Shown here: positions 30,972-43,156 of the stretch, in pieces
Layout of the letters: each line of letters begins with the position of its first letter
How positions within the stretch are numbered: the stretch's first letter is position 1
Program-made: the position numbers and the translations under genes
The notes under the pieces: generated by a model
The model's input: only the letters and a program-made list of their open reading frames with translations
Told to the model about the DNA's origin: nothing
The model's database searches: none
Source of the DNA: Trichopria drosophilae
Taxonomy: Eukaryota; Arthropoda; Insecta; Hymenoptera; Diapriidae
Direction: 5' to 3'
DNA length: 64,000 nt
Assembly: GCA_030407085.1 (NCBI GenBank)
Contig: CM059586.1
Coordinates: forward strand, 107,459,501-107,523,500

Positions 30972-32651
30972 TGTAAAATAATATAAATCCGTCCCAATTT
31001 GTGTAGGATTCGACAAAACAGTGGAACTGCGAGATTCGTCAGAATCTAGTCAAAGCCAAGAATTTCAAGATAAAAATATACCTAATTTGGATTTCAGCAC
31101 AGTAGATGTAAGCGGAGAACCCAGTACAAAGAAAATCCGCGCTCAGAAACTGGTAATTACAGAAAAATTAGTTGCAATTTTAGTGACCGTAATGCAGTTG
31201 AAATCATAATCGCAACTGCTCAAGCATTTGGTATCGATGTAAACGATTACATTATAAATCGGTCTTCTATTCAACGTTGTCGCAAAGAAATGCGTAAAGA
31301 AATTGTCAACTCGTTGCAATCTACTTTTTACTCATCTGAACTTAAGGCTATCACGGTGCACTGCGACGGAACACTTTTACCTATCTTAACAGGAAAAGAA
31401 AATGTCGCAAGATTACCGTAATTATTTCATACGAAGGAATCGAAAAATTATTAGGAATTCCTATTATTGATTCTAGCAGTGGAAAAGATCAAGCCCGTGC
31501 TGTGAGTGAAAATCTTAGCAAGTGGAAACTCGTTAATAACGTCCAAGCACTTTGTTTTGACACTACATCGTCTAACACAGGCCGTTTAAAAGGGGCTTGT
31601 ATTTTATTAGAACAATATTTTGATCGAGATCTTTTATATCTTGCTTGTCGTCATCATATTTGTGAAATAATTTTAAGAAGTGTATTTGACGAAAAAGTAT
31701 CGATTTCATGGGGTCCAAATATACCTCAATTTAAAAACTTTCAGATGTCTTGGCCAAACATAGATAAATTAAAATTTAAACCCGGGATTGAAGATACGGA
31801 AGTACAACGCTCTTTAAAGTTATTCGACGTTTCAGAATATCTTCAGTTTTGTTTAAACGCATTAGAAGACAAACAACCGCGGGAAGATTATCGAGAGTTA
31901 CTTGAATTGGTGGTTATATTTTTGGGTGGTAAACCTCGAGGAATATCATTTCGAGCTCCAGGGGCTTATCACCACGCTAGATGGATGGCGAAAGCTATTT
32001 ACAGCTTAAAAATGTTTATATTCAGAGACGAGTTTAATTTTACCACAAATGAAGAAAAGCTATCAAGGCTCCGTCTCAAGACTTGCAATTTTTAAAAGAC
32101 CTTTACGAATTCTGTAAAATTGATCCAGTGATAAGCAAGGTGACATTGCATAAAATTTGCATGCACATGTGGTATTTGGCATCAGAAACAGCGGCGTTTG
32201 CCTTTTTTGACGAACAAATTAGTTTTCAAACGAAACGAAAAATGGTTCAGTCATTGAAAAACAAGCAGAGCTCAGAAGAACCAATTAAGAAACTAAAACT
32301 AAATCCTGAAAACGTGCAAGATTACTTGACATACGAAATGGAGCATTTCATAACACAAGACTCACAAATGTTTTTCAAAAGATTTGCATTATCTTTGGAC
32401 TTCATTGAAAAAGATCCAGAATTGTGCGATAACGAAGAAAGTTTTAAAATTGTCCAATAACTTGTAAGTAAACTTCGAGTCGTCAATGATACTGCCGAAC
32501 GAGGTGTCAAATTAATGCAAGACTAAAATAAAGATAAACTAACAAAAAACGAAGACGAAAATCAATTGATCCTTCAAATTGTATCTCATTGTCGAATACA
32601 ACATCCAGATGTAAAAAAATCAACGCTTACAAAAGATTTACTGAACTTCTG

Positions 32652-34880
32652 ACACAATAATAACTATTTATATTCTTTTACTTAAATTCTATTTTTCCTT
32701 AAATATATTAATAAGATGTGTTACATACATTAATATTTTTTTATTTACCAGTCTTCCCCACCCGAATGCGTGGATCCCAAAAGCTCTCAAGGAGTTTGTC
32801 TGGGCGACGAGTAGTGTTTCGTAACGAGAGTAGCAAATCGTCTTTAGATGGCGCCGTACTTACGTTTGTCCAGGATGTAGAAAACTGCAGAAACCTACAT
32901 CAAGTACAGTAGCGATCCTGAAATCGATTTCCCGCCTAGTTAGAACACCTTCCCAATATAAACAAGTATTGAAAATATAAGATCAAAAATTCATAATTTG
33001 AAATCAGAAAACCTCCGAGTACCTTGTTTCATTTGAATCAGGTAACTTTTCAACATTTGATCCGCTATTTTCAATTTTGAAAATCGAAGATGAGATTCGT
33101 AATCAGCGACCTCGAATACCCCCGAATACCAAATTTCAGCTGTTTTCCATATAAATACCAGAGGAGATATTAATTTTGTAATAATATTTGAAAAAAGTCG
33201 GTTCCAGATTTTACGCTAGCCAAACGGAGTAATTTCTTTAATGCCATAATTCGCCAAGAAATTTTTTAATCAAGTTATTAGTAGGCATTTCGATCCGTAT
33301 AAAGGTAAGGAATATGATCCTGTATAATACATTACGATTAGATTTTTTGTTTGCGCGTAATGGCGGTAAACTAAAATATGTTTTCTTTTACTTGATAACT
33401 ACTCTCTATTACATCATTTGGACTTTACTAAGGAGGTAATTTTACGCAGAAATCTTTAAAGAAATGAAATATCTTTGAGTTAAAATTGTAAAATGTATTT
33501 GTCCCGAGTTATAAAGGAAATAAATAAAAAATTGACACTTTTTTAATTTTTTGAGCTAAAAATTGTAATAAGTAAATCTTGAATAAATCGACCGAAAAAA
33601 ATTTTTTTTATCGTAACTTGGTTTTTCTCATCTAAAAGTATTCCAGAATATATCTGCCAATGGGCAAAAAATTACAATTTTTTCTGGAAAAGTGAGAGTT
33701 AAAAAACTGAAATAGTAGGTTTCTCCCATTTATAACCAATGTTAAACTTCAAGTCAAATGCGCCACTCCTAAATATTAAAATTAAGAGCTCTCACCAAGC
33801 TTAAAAATCACTTTTTAATTATTCGAGTCGATCTAGGGGGTGTCCCGTATGAAATTCGAAAATATCTAAAATAAGGGCCACCCTAATATATATATATATA
33901 TAAGCAAACTATTGAGGTTAAACATGACATAAAAGCACAGCAGAATATGCGAACGGGATTGGTTGACAGCCGAACCCGCATAGTGACGTCACACGAAACT
34001 GGCGCGCGTTCAAACGGAAGAGTTTTTAATTGGCAAATAAAATACCCAAATTAATGAATAAATTGTTTTTTAGATTTTATATGTGTTATTTATGACCTAA
34101 ATTATTATTTAAAACAATAAAAAAATTTTACCGGTGAACCCCATTCTCAATTCATTCCATTTTATTCAAATTTCAGAGTATTTCACAGAAATTTCATGAA
34201 AATATGAACTTAATATTTTTCCAATTAATTTCGTCAATTAATATGAATATAGTTTCAGGAGTGTCATGGGAAGAAACTAAATATAAATCTCAAATCTTTT
34301 GCTGCATTGAATATTCTAAAAACTGTGTTGTTTTTATTCCTTTCGATACCTTTAAATTTTCTGAGAATATGAAAAGTGATGTTTATTGACACTGATAAAA
34401 CCAAGTATAAAGACGGTAATAATTGCAGAGAAACGTCGCTTTTTTAATGAAAGTTTAATGCACCCTTACATGCACTCAAACCTTAATAACTTGGCACTGT
34501 AACATTTATATTACATTCATTATAAAATGAATTACAATTTCCATATTGCAAAACAAAATTATTGCACACTATTAGTTGCAATTATTTGAGATGTCATGAC
34601 CAGCTTCGCCAGGATGATCGTTTGCTGCGGCAAGCTGATCATTCATCAACTCCTATGTCGAAAGTTACATTTTATGACACTCGAAATACAAAATTCGCGA
34701 GCTTCGAAAAAGCACAAAATAATTTTTCTTCATACCTCGGTCGAAAGTACGCATATTCTGTACCGACTTCGAAGAAGAAAGGTTGATATTTGCGCATTGA
34801 CAAACGTACACTCACGCCATCTGGCGGAGCCTGTATCAGCGGGAGCAAAAGTTACTCTCAAGCTCGAAAGTAGTTAACAT
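32652..34880. other. No gene seen; inverted-repeat arm, TA tract, CRE-like site
   Basis: Includes the right arm of the inverted repeat (32965-33118, see 25035). A short (TA)n at about 33887-33901 follows GGGCCACCCTAA. A TGACGTCA palindrome lies at about 33984 within a GC-richer patch. Nothing coding was recognised; a short frame at 34562-34877 has no domain. Confidence 0.55.
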
Positions 34881-35189
34881 TACAGAGAAATAACAGAGAG
34901 CCAAAGGTCCCCCCAATTTGCGAGGCTGCAATCGCTGCAATCTTCCTTACCGACCACCCTACTTGTACATTGCTTGATTTATTCGAATATTTGCATATCG
35001 AAAGATCAAACCAAGTTTACTTGTACATATTCTTATAATACTTTTTATTTCTGCACTCTCGTTGATCCGATATGGAAGACACACAGATATTTTAAGCGAT
35101 TTTTACTAGTAGGGGTCGGTATCGAAAAGTACGCATTTTAGTCACGCACGCAATATAGGGTACCTTTGGCTCTTTGTTATTACTCTGTG
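34881..35189. mobile_element. hAT-type MITE, 309 bp, with 8-bp target duplication
   Basis: Terminal inverted repeats TACAGAGAAATAAC and GTTATTACTCTGTG, extending inward through AGAGCCAAAGGT / ACCTTTGGCTCT. The element is flanked on both sides by GTTAACAT (34873-34880 and 35190-35197), an 8-bp target-site duplication as made by hAT transposases. No coding capacity. It sits about 80 bases upstream of the Crypton start codon and so could affect that gene's promoter. Confidence 0.85.
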
Positions 35190-35268
35190 GTTAACATAGT
35201 TTCCCGCATAATTTCCAAATTGTTTTGTCATTTGTCGTGCCGTTGACGAATTTTATCGAGTGCGAAAA

Positions 35269-37104
35269 ATGAATCCAATGATTTCATCCGATGAATCTGC
35301 TGACGAAGAAGACGTTTTCAAAGATTTTGATGCAGAGGCGCAGTTGATAATTCAAAGTGAAACTTTGCCAAAAAAGTCGGCCGATAGGTACATGCTCGTG
35401 TATGAGACCTATAAAAAATGGCAAAATGAAAACAAAAATTCATTGTCTTGCTCGCACGAAAATAATCTCGTTGTTTATTTTAAACAACTGAGTGAAAAGT
35501 TAAAACCCACAACTCTGTGGAGTATGTGGTCGATGTTAAAAAAGACTTTAAATACCAGAGAAAACATTGACATCAGCCGATTCCAAAACCTGAAAAGTAT
35601 TATAAAGCTAAATTCAAGAGGTTATAAACCAAAGAAGTCTGCAGTCTTTACATGGGAAGAAATAATTAATTTCTTGACAAACGCACCTGATTTCATTTAT
35701 TTATCTGCAAAGGTATTTATTTACATGTAGTTGTGTTGATTGCTGAAGCACTATTTTACCTCTCTAGATACATACAATTTTTGTCTATTCAGCACGTTTT
35801 TTTACTCTTTATCTGAGATAAATCTTAAATATTTTATTGAAATATTTACATTTAGTCAAAACGGTCCAAGTTGAAAATGCCTTTTTAATTTATATTTTAT
35901 ATTTATAATATTTTTTCTTTAGATTATACTTATATTTGGAATCTGCGGTGCTCTTAGATGTGATGAAATTACTAATGTCAAAGTTCAAGATATTGAAACT
36001 TTGAATAATAAGTATTTAGTTTCAATAAATGAAACAAAAAATTATAAGTCTCGCCAGTTTATCATTGGAGATCTTTTTTATAAGAAAGTCCAGCAATATA
36101 CGTTATTGAGACCTAATGAACCATTTACTGAAAGATTTTTTGTACAATATCAAAAGGGAGAATGTCATCGTCAAGTTATTGGAAGAAATAAAATTGGTGA
36201 AACGCCGCATGTGATAGCATCATTTTTAAACCTACCGAATCCAAAATCATATACCGGGCATTGTTTTCGAAGAACGGCTGCAACACTTTTATCTAATTCA
36301 GGTGCAAACAGCACCATGCTCAAACAATTGGGAGGCTGGCAATCAAGTACTATAGCTGACGGTTATTTACTTACATTTACAATAATAATAAATATTTATT
36401 ATAATTGAGAACATTTAAATATATTCTAATTTATTTTAACTCCTAAATTAAAATAACATTTAAATAGATTTGAATTTATTTTGTTTATACATTTTTTTTA
36501 TAATAATAGTTTTCTTTAATTAAAAAATTGAATTGTAAAAAAAATTATTTAATTACAGGTTATGTAGAAAATTCAATGGTGAATAAACGAAGAATTTTTG
36601 AAGGTATCACTCATGCAGCTGTATCTGATACTCAGCAATCCATCAACCAACAAAGAGAGCTCGTCTGTATTCATTATAAAGAATAAAGAAATGGAATCTT
36701 TGGACACAGTAGTTGAAGGAAATGATCTTTTCGAAGACTTTGAATTGAACGAGCAGGATTGCATTGCACTTGATCAGACAATTCAACCAGAAGCATCTGT
36801 ATCATCAGTAGTTCAAACTGCGAACCACAAAAAAATACTTGTGCCAAATCCAATTGAAATCGATAAGCATTTCACAACAAAACCACCGGTGAAAGTATTT
36901 TTGACGGACCCTCAGAATGAACCACCCCTGAAAAAACGTAAAAACACAGACGTTGGACAAGCTTCACGTTCTTCATCAGATCAGCAGAAAGAAAATCATG
37001 AAGATTTGTATACTGCTCTAAACGAAAAGTCACGTATACAATATGAAAATTGTATATTTCACGGAAATATTATCAACAATTTTTATTATAATGATAATAA
37101 CTGA
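35269..37104 (+). CDS. Crypton-like tyrosine recombinase, three exons
   Basis: Exon 1 (35269-35712) begins MNPMISSDESADEEDVF and holds an SAM-like N-terminal domain (YKKWQNENK, LVVYFKQLSEK). Exon 2 (35923-36361) carries the first catalytic Arg in GALRCDEI, then GHCFRRTAATLL (His-x-x-Arg) and GGWQS. Exon 3 (36559 onward) gives the Tyr in GYVENSMVNKR. Introns start GTATTT and GTTATT and end TTTAG and TACAG, and joining preserves the frame. After GITHAAVSDTQQS one frame change is needed to reach the acidic tail (LFEDFELNEQDC to a stop at 37104). The RHR-Y set is complete, so the enzyme could be active or domesticated. An indel or a third intron would explain the frame change. Confidence 0.8.
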
Positions 37105-37887
37105 TAAGTAAACGTTGTAATAAGTGTATAATACATAATTTCTTTATTTGTCCAAATGATATAATGAAAATAAATCATCAATATCTCCCTTCGGTGATAT
37201 ATAGTGAAATTTTCATTGATTTACAGTGAATATTGATTAATAATTCCGACCAAGTATCAATCCACCGATTAGCCAGTGATACTCCAAAGAATGTCATTGA
37301 TTCCACTTCTTAGAGTAAATTATCATAAATCAACAACAAATATTTTAACCTGACTCAACATCTATTCTGCCGTCCCAGGTAAAAGAACTGTAACCCACAT
37401 TACACGTAAACCGACAAAATTAAAGAACTATTTGCTTCTAGGACTCACATTTGGTAATTTTCTGTAAAACGTTTAATCAATTGTTTAAAAACTTTTATTA
37501 CAAAAATTTCCAAAAGTTCACCGCCTATCAGCGAAGAATGCACATTTTTTTGTAAAAATCTAATATCACACTGTTTTTTGATATTTTCCAATTAATTTGT
37601 CTGTGAGAACTATACAAAAAATTTGTATTCTCCAAGTCACCGATACATATGTGTGTAGGTTATGTGTTCACTGTTTACATTTACACGTGTTCCCGATTCC
37701 GCGTTCCGCATATGGTCATACATGTGGACATACACATTCATAGTTGCGATTGTCACCGATAGTGGCGTTAAAGCGAGGAGCAAAAGTTAAACATGGCCGC
37801 GCAATTGGGCTGTCGCTGAAGGGTTATGCTTAATATTAATAATTACCTACATACGTTAATTGCGTACTTTCGTCCGGCTATAAAGAA
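37105..37887. other. No gene seen
   Basis: AT-rich 3' flank of the Crypton-like gene with a possible AATAAA signal near 37167, then unclassified sequence. An ACACGTG E-box-like site occurs at about 37683. Confidence 0.5.
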
Positions 37888-38025
37888 AAATAGTATACAC
37901 CACACAGGCAGAAAGTTCGAAAGCGCTGAACTGCGCGACATGATGCACTCGGCTTCGCCTCGGGCATCAAGTCGTGCAGTGCGGGAATTTCAAACTTTCT
38001 GCCTTTGTAGTGTAATATACTATTT
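37888..38025 (+). repeat. Palindromic module, variant with extended stem
   Basis: Outer ends AAATAGTATACACCACA and TGTAGTGTAATATACTATTT. The stem continues inward as GGCAGAAAGTT / AACTTTCTGCC. The loop holds CGGCTTCGCCTCGGG. This copy has the same outer termini as the others but a completely different inner stem. Confidence 0.75.
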
Positions 38026-38774
38026 CCCGAAAAAGCATATGGTTTGATGTAAATTGAAAGATTTGAAATATTTCATACTTCTTCACATATCACATGGAAG
38101 AAAAGGCCTTCGAAAATGTTGCATTATTTTAACAATTCGTATCATTTTACCATTTTCGTTTCGATGATCAGGTAGAGCAGCTTGCTGATTTATTCGGTGT
38201 CACTTACTTAGGATTTGTTGGTGAGTTGGAAATCCCATTAATTCGAACTCAGGTCCAATTCGAGACTCAATGTCGAAATCATTTAAGTGATGTTTAACGT
38301 GACCTTTCAAATTGGCTGCCTGAGTTAAAAATCATCCGAGGTTATCCTGCGTTCTACGTACATTCGCCACACTGTAAAATACAATTTCAATTCCATACAA
38401 TTCCAAGACTCGTTACTTTCGTCTTCCATGGAATATATAGGGAATTGTATGTTATCACAAAATTACATGTTGAAAAATAATATGGTCGATAAGGTTATAT
38501 CAAATTTTCAACGAACAATTTTTACCTTCATGCAGTCGGCCATTTTTATGCACAGTGCTGTACCATGGGCGACGTAATATCTGAACGTTATTAGCTAGTC
38601 GCTCGATATCTAGCTTTGAACTGCTGATTAATTTCAGCAACGACTCTGCACAACAAAATACGACCATAACATATTTTATAAGAAAAGCGTCGCCGTGATA
38701 ATATTACCATAACTACAATGACTATAATCATAATAATAATTACAATAAGGTTAATGATAACAACAACAACAAAG
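38026..38774. other. No gene seen
   Basis: Unclassified sequence; ends in an ATA/AAC-rich tract (38700-38773, AACAACAACAACAAAGG) directly before the tRNA-like head. Confidence 0.5.
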
Positions 38775-38862
38775 GTGTCGAGACGGTTACGGTTAAGGCG
38801 TCCGCCTTCTTTCGTAACCTGATGATTCTCTCCGAAGGTTCTGGGTTCGATTCCTCGTGCAG
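38775..38862 (+). repeat. tRNA-like SINE head
   Basis: GTGTCGAGACGGTTACGGTT AAGGCGTCCGCC, a long variable region and B box GGTTCTGGGTTCGATTCCTC. Layout resembles a Leu/Ser-type tRNA. The first base pairs do not form a clean acceptor stem with the end, so a SINE or tRNA pseudogene is likelier than a working tRNA. Confidence 0.45.
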
Positions 38863-39114
38863 TCAATTTTCTGCGCGTTTAATCGAACTCAGTACCGTGA
38901 GGAAGTGGCACATCCAAATATAGAGAAAGCGAAGGGTGTCGTTTTCACAAAACACTGTCAAGACGGTAAGTGTAAACTGATTTCCGCGCAAGTGTTATTA
39001 AAAAATATCGTACTCATTGTTTGTGACATACCGATTCTTAATGGAAGCGAGTGACACATTCTCTTTAAAAAAATACATATTATACGAGGTGAAGCCTTGG
39101 AAGAGGACGTTAAT

Positions 39115-40431
39115 TTATTAATCTAGCGTTTGAAATGTTACCATTATACTTACGAGTGAAGGTCCATGCCCCGGGATGCTGTCCCAGTATTCGGCGAAGC
39201 GTATTATTGTAGGACTCTACAACGTTATTTGTACGTCTCGACAGGCCAAATACCGAGAATTCGGCCAGTTTCGCGATATTTAGCCAATATCGCTCGTAGT
39301 AACGAAAGAACGGCCTTAGTGGTGCATTCGATGCGAAATCGCGCTGCAAGCGGTGGTACTCCTGCTCCTCGTCACCTGCAGGAAAACGCTAATGCCGTAA
39401 TTTTTTTTATCAGAAGTTTTCGATTCTGGTGTCTCCACATATATTCAAATAAATTTAAATTTTTCAGTTTCGCGAGGATGGCCTAGAAAAGAAAAATTAC
39501 AATTCTAGTTCGGCATTCTCAATAAAGCACGGAAACGTTCTCATCTCAAGTTAGAGCAGACAAAGATCACATACCTACGCGATCATAATGAACGTTGCAT
39601 CCATTGGGTGCTAAAATAAATTATCTAAGAGTCGCGTTTCTGATGGCCGGTTCGAAGTCCATCGTGATCAGGTTCGGCCTTTCGACGACTACGCCTTCCC
39701 TTTTCAATTTGTGGAAAACGGCGTTATAAGCGCTTTCCGTCTTTTTGGTCATTATGACCCATGCAAAGCGATTGCCTGCAAAAAAAAACGTTACATTAAT
39801 ATATCTGTACACATTCCCATTGGCTGGGTTAGAAAGTGTTTTTTATAGTCACATGGTCATATTTAACGCCGAGCACCGTCAGCAGCTGCCGCCGCAGTTA
39901 GCGTAAAAATTTTGTCGAAAAATATCAGATGCGTACACCCAACCGCATCGACAACATTCTTCATTTCAATTTTTCCGACGAGATTTTCCAGTAGCCAAGA
40001 GTTTTCTGGCGCCCTTAGAACCTGGTACATGAACCCTGGTACAAGAACCCCTCTGGGTTGGTAGGAGCTGCAGGGAAAAACTCTCTCCGTTGCCTGCGTC
40101 GGGTATGAGCGGAGGTTGTCATACGATGCTTGTGTTGGTCCTCGTGGATAACTGCGTGAGATATTATTAAAAAACCAGGTAACAAAATTTATTACACATT
40201 AATACAGTGTAGGTAAAATGCAATTTGTGTTTGAAGGTCGACACTTATACGAAATCCATGGATTCGTAAAGACTCTTTAAATTCGCCCACAATGATTTAA
40301 TGGAGTCTGTGAGCGTACCTTTGAATATTATGACTTCTATGGCATCGACGTGGGGTTCACATGCTGGACTATGGGGCTTTATTTGTTGTAACCCTCGGTC
40401 ACGGACTTTTTTCGCGGTTGCATAGCATCCA
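39115..40431 (-). pseudogene. MULE-type transposase, multi-exon remains
   Basis: Coding blocks on the minus strand, several preceded by acceptor-like CAG or TAG. They are about 40431-40242 (YFGCYATAKKVRDRGLQQIK, HSPACEPHVDAIE, like the FLYWCH/MULE N-terminus); 40170-39848 (YPTQATERVFPCSSYQPRGV); 39781-39625 (RFAWVIMTKKTESAYNAVFH, LITMDFEPAIRNA, the MULE DDE core); 39470-39360 (ILAKLKNLNLFEYM); and 39365-39115 (RPFFRYYERYWLNIAK, GLSRRTNNVVESYNNTLRR, HPGAWTFTRK). Conserved catalytic pieces are partly missing between blocks, so I treat it as degenerate. It is likely a Phantom-like MULE. Confidence 0.65.
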
Positions 40432-42640
40432 AAGTACCTATAATTGCAAAAAAGAATAGATCAAGATTTTATGGCTTGTTCGCGGTAGCCTTGAATGAAT
40501 TTTAAATAAAGGTAAAAGGCACCTCCGATTTTCTTTTTTTATTCGTTTCAGGGACTCTTCTGAATAACATGGAAAGAGGAACGGAATTTTGTTTAATTTG
40601 TTAAAGCTTGAAACTTTATGGGGAAACTTAAATTGTGATGAAATATGGTGGAAAACAACAGTTTGCCGTTTGATTGATAGTGCAGTGCAAGTCTTCCGGG
40701 GGTATTTATGAAAACTGGAATTCATCTATTCCGTTTTATATCGAAGTTTTGAAAGTTTATGGGTAATTAAATTACGATGCCGTATGCGTATAAAATTTAT
40801 CTGTCATACGAGTGAACATTTGGGTTAAACCCTTCTGGGAAAAGGATGGTGGCTATGGATGGTTTTCAAGTATTGTAGTAGTTCAATGCGTTGGTAATTA
40901 ACAAAAATTGGAGTAAAAATGACTTGAAATCCATATCCAACCAAGTATGCTCTTTCGATTGGCGTAGGCAATAAGGCAAGACCCCTCATCCCCCCTACAT
41001 AAATGCTGCTTTTTTAATATTTTTGAAGCCGGTTTCAGTTTTATCCAAAGTATGTAGCTATTTCGTTTTTATGAATTTATGTTTAAGATTATAAATGTTT
41101 ATATTATTTTAACGTAAATTATTGACATTCGAAAAAATTTTATAATTATGAAATGGCTTAAAATCATGTATAAAATAAATGCATTAAATAGGTACATTTA
41201 TTCTGAATTTCATGATGCCTTTCTGGATTTGTTGGATAAATGAAACTAACAGCTCTGGTTGCAATTAAACAAAATACAATATATGAAACGTCTTCAGGTG
41301 CAAATAATCAAGTATCAAAAGTTTATCCGCTTCTTACCAGACTCGTATAAATTCATTTGACAGTTCTGGTAATAATTAGGCTGATATGTCATTGTATGTA
41401 ATGGATGTTACTTTTGCTGTAAAAAAGTAAAAAAGTGTTGAGCGACGTGAAAATTTGTTCGCCGGAAATAAATGTTACCATTGCTTTGATGATCGATACA
41501 AATGTTGACAGAACATTGTGGATGTAAAAATGATAAGATCGTTGATGGTAATGAATGTTACCAATACTTCGATCAGTAAAAAGTCCCATGCTTGGTGTAA
41601 AAATATGAAAATATTCCTGTTACTTAGAACCCGGTTATAAAAATATTAGTGTACTATAATATAGTACAATAATCATTATGTTCAAGCTGAGTTGTCGAAG
41701 GTAATAAATGATGCTGTCGGTGGGCCATAAAAATGTCAAAAAGTGTTCATTGACATAAAAATTGTAAATTTTGTTGCCGGTAATGAATGTTACTATTAGT
41801 TTGAACAATACAAATATTGAAAAATTATTGCCAATATAAAAAAGACGAGATCGTTATAAATATATCATAAAATAAAATGTTAATTACAATCAATATTATA
41901 GGTTGGAATCATTAGGTGCTGAAATAAAAAAGGTCATTATATTTTTTGTCATTCAATTAATTTTATAATTTCATCATGAACACACAATTACAAATAATCG
42001 AAGTCGTCCAAAAACAATTCATTATCACACACATACAAACACAATCGATGTCAATATTACCGCGAATGAAAAATAAGAGTCCTTAAAATAAACAAAAGTC
42101 ATCGAGTCATCTATAAATTCAGTGGAATTGACAGTCAATGAATTTTTGTCAATAATTATTGTCAACCGGAATAAATTATGCGGGACGAAAATAATTTACA
42201 AAAGTAGCAAAAGTAATGCGCAAATAGTAGTTTTCGATACAAGTGCGTAAAAGTTTTTTTTTCAACTGAGTGCGCGAAGTAATTATAAGTATATATAAAT
42301 GTTTGTCCTTCTTTCTTTCGTTTTGATACATGCCCAGGCTCATTCAAAACAATCTGCGGTTCCCGAAAAACGTAAACAACGGTTACAATAACAAAACGGA
42401 TTCATTATTGTATACACAATCAAACTGAATTGTTTTCGTTCGTTTTGTAGGCAATCTTATTCTGATAATTATTTATCCAATAACTGTAATAAGTGTAGTA
42501 AATTACTAACATAAAATTTCCTTATTAAATAATTTAAATTAATCATAAATATATACTTAATAATAATGTTACTTAATAATAAGTGTATACTTTTCATATG
42601 AATTTGATACGTTCCTGAAATATATTATTTCATTTCATAA
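40432..42640. other. No gene seen; two-copy decayed repeat
   Basis: Two related segments at about 41415-41548 and 41737-41850 share TAAAAAAGTGTTGA/ATTGAC, GCCGGTAATGAATGTTAC, ACAAATATTGA and ACGAGATCGTT, an old direct repeat about 320 bases apart. The rest is AT-rich and unclassified. Confidence 0.5.
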
Positions 42641-43156
42641 TGTTGTAATCTCGTCCTGAGAGGGACGAGGCAAACTTTATTTTCAACGCGCGAACTACAA
42701 AAGGGGGACGGGGGCGCGGGTTCAAATCTCGCGACGGCGGAACTACTTCGCGAAATGACCGGGAGCTTAATAAACCGACACTCACTGGATATTGATAAAA
42801 GAGTCTACTTACAGATGCGCTGGCGATCCGTCCTCGGAGGCGATGCTGCTGGCGTCCTCCTCAGCTGCAGGGGGGTCGACCTCGGTCGGGGCTGGTCCTT
42901 GGGCGCGGATGCGTGGCGAGGTCGGAACTCCAAACTACACTTTCGCGGCAGTACTCAAAAACTTTCCGGGTTTATTGCGAATTTCGATCGGTGCTCGCCG
43001 ATGCTCTGCTGGAGACTCTCGAGACTGACTCTCTGCTTATTGTCCTCAGTCCTCCTCTTCTCTTCCGAGGCGGTGCGCCGTCGAGCCGGCGCGTGCGCGC
43101 TCGAGTGATCGGCGTTAGAGAGGGGTTCGCCCGGGGGTCCTAGTTGGGGGACGTAC
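42641..43156. other. GC-rich block of unknown nature
   Basis: Sharply GC- and CpG-richer than the neighbourhood, with CTCGTCCTGAGAGGGACGAG forming a hairpin at about 42651-42671. Overlapping open frames in all three phases have no domain and reflect the low stop-codon density. It could be an LTR or promoter-like unit; no second copy was seen in the window. Confidence 0.45.

Larger units (their letters stand above)
29081..32651 (+). pseudogene. Transposase-like gene of a multicopy arthropod family, broken
   Basis: Two blocks of one protein. The N-terminal part (29081-29620): METRATSKLFLLGHYQSEFE, TRKREAK, NKCNDLFDVSHANALDMIKN, FLLNQREKGRVPVFDD. The rest (31021-32651): TVHCDGTLLPILTGK, ALCFDTTSSNTGRLKGACIL, LLYLACRHHICEIILRSVF, FRAPGAYHHARWMAKAIYSL, NDTAERGVKLMQD. 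I recognise this as a protein seen in many copies in arthropod genomes and infer a DDE-type transposase, possibly hAT-related: Asp in CDGT and FDTTSSNTG, then CRHH. The superfamily is not certain. Stops (29332, 29551, 32458) and frameshifts (about 31170, 31420, 32085) plus an insertion near 29640-30980 disable it. Confidence 0.6.

Noticed and set aside
42719..42745. GGTTCAAATCTCGC, a B-box-like motif
   Set aside because: No matching A box, acceptor stem or anticodon arm at tRNA spacing.
42755..43143. Three overlapping frames of 76-117 codons in the GC-rich block
   Set aside because: All phases are open because of low stop density; no domain, no conserved motif.
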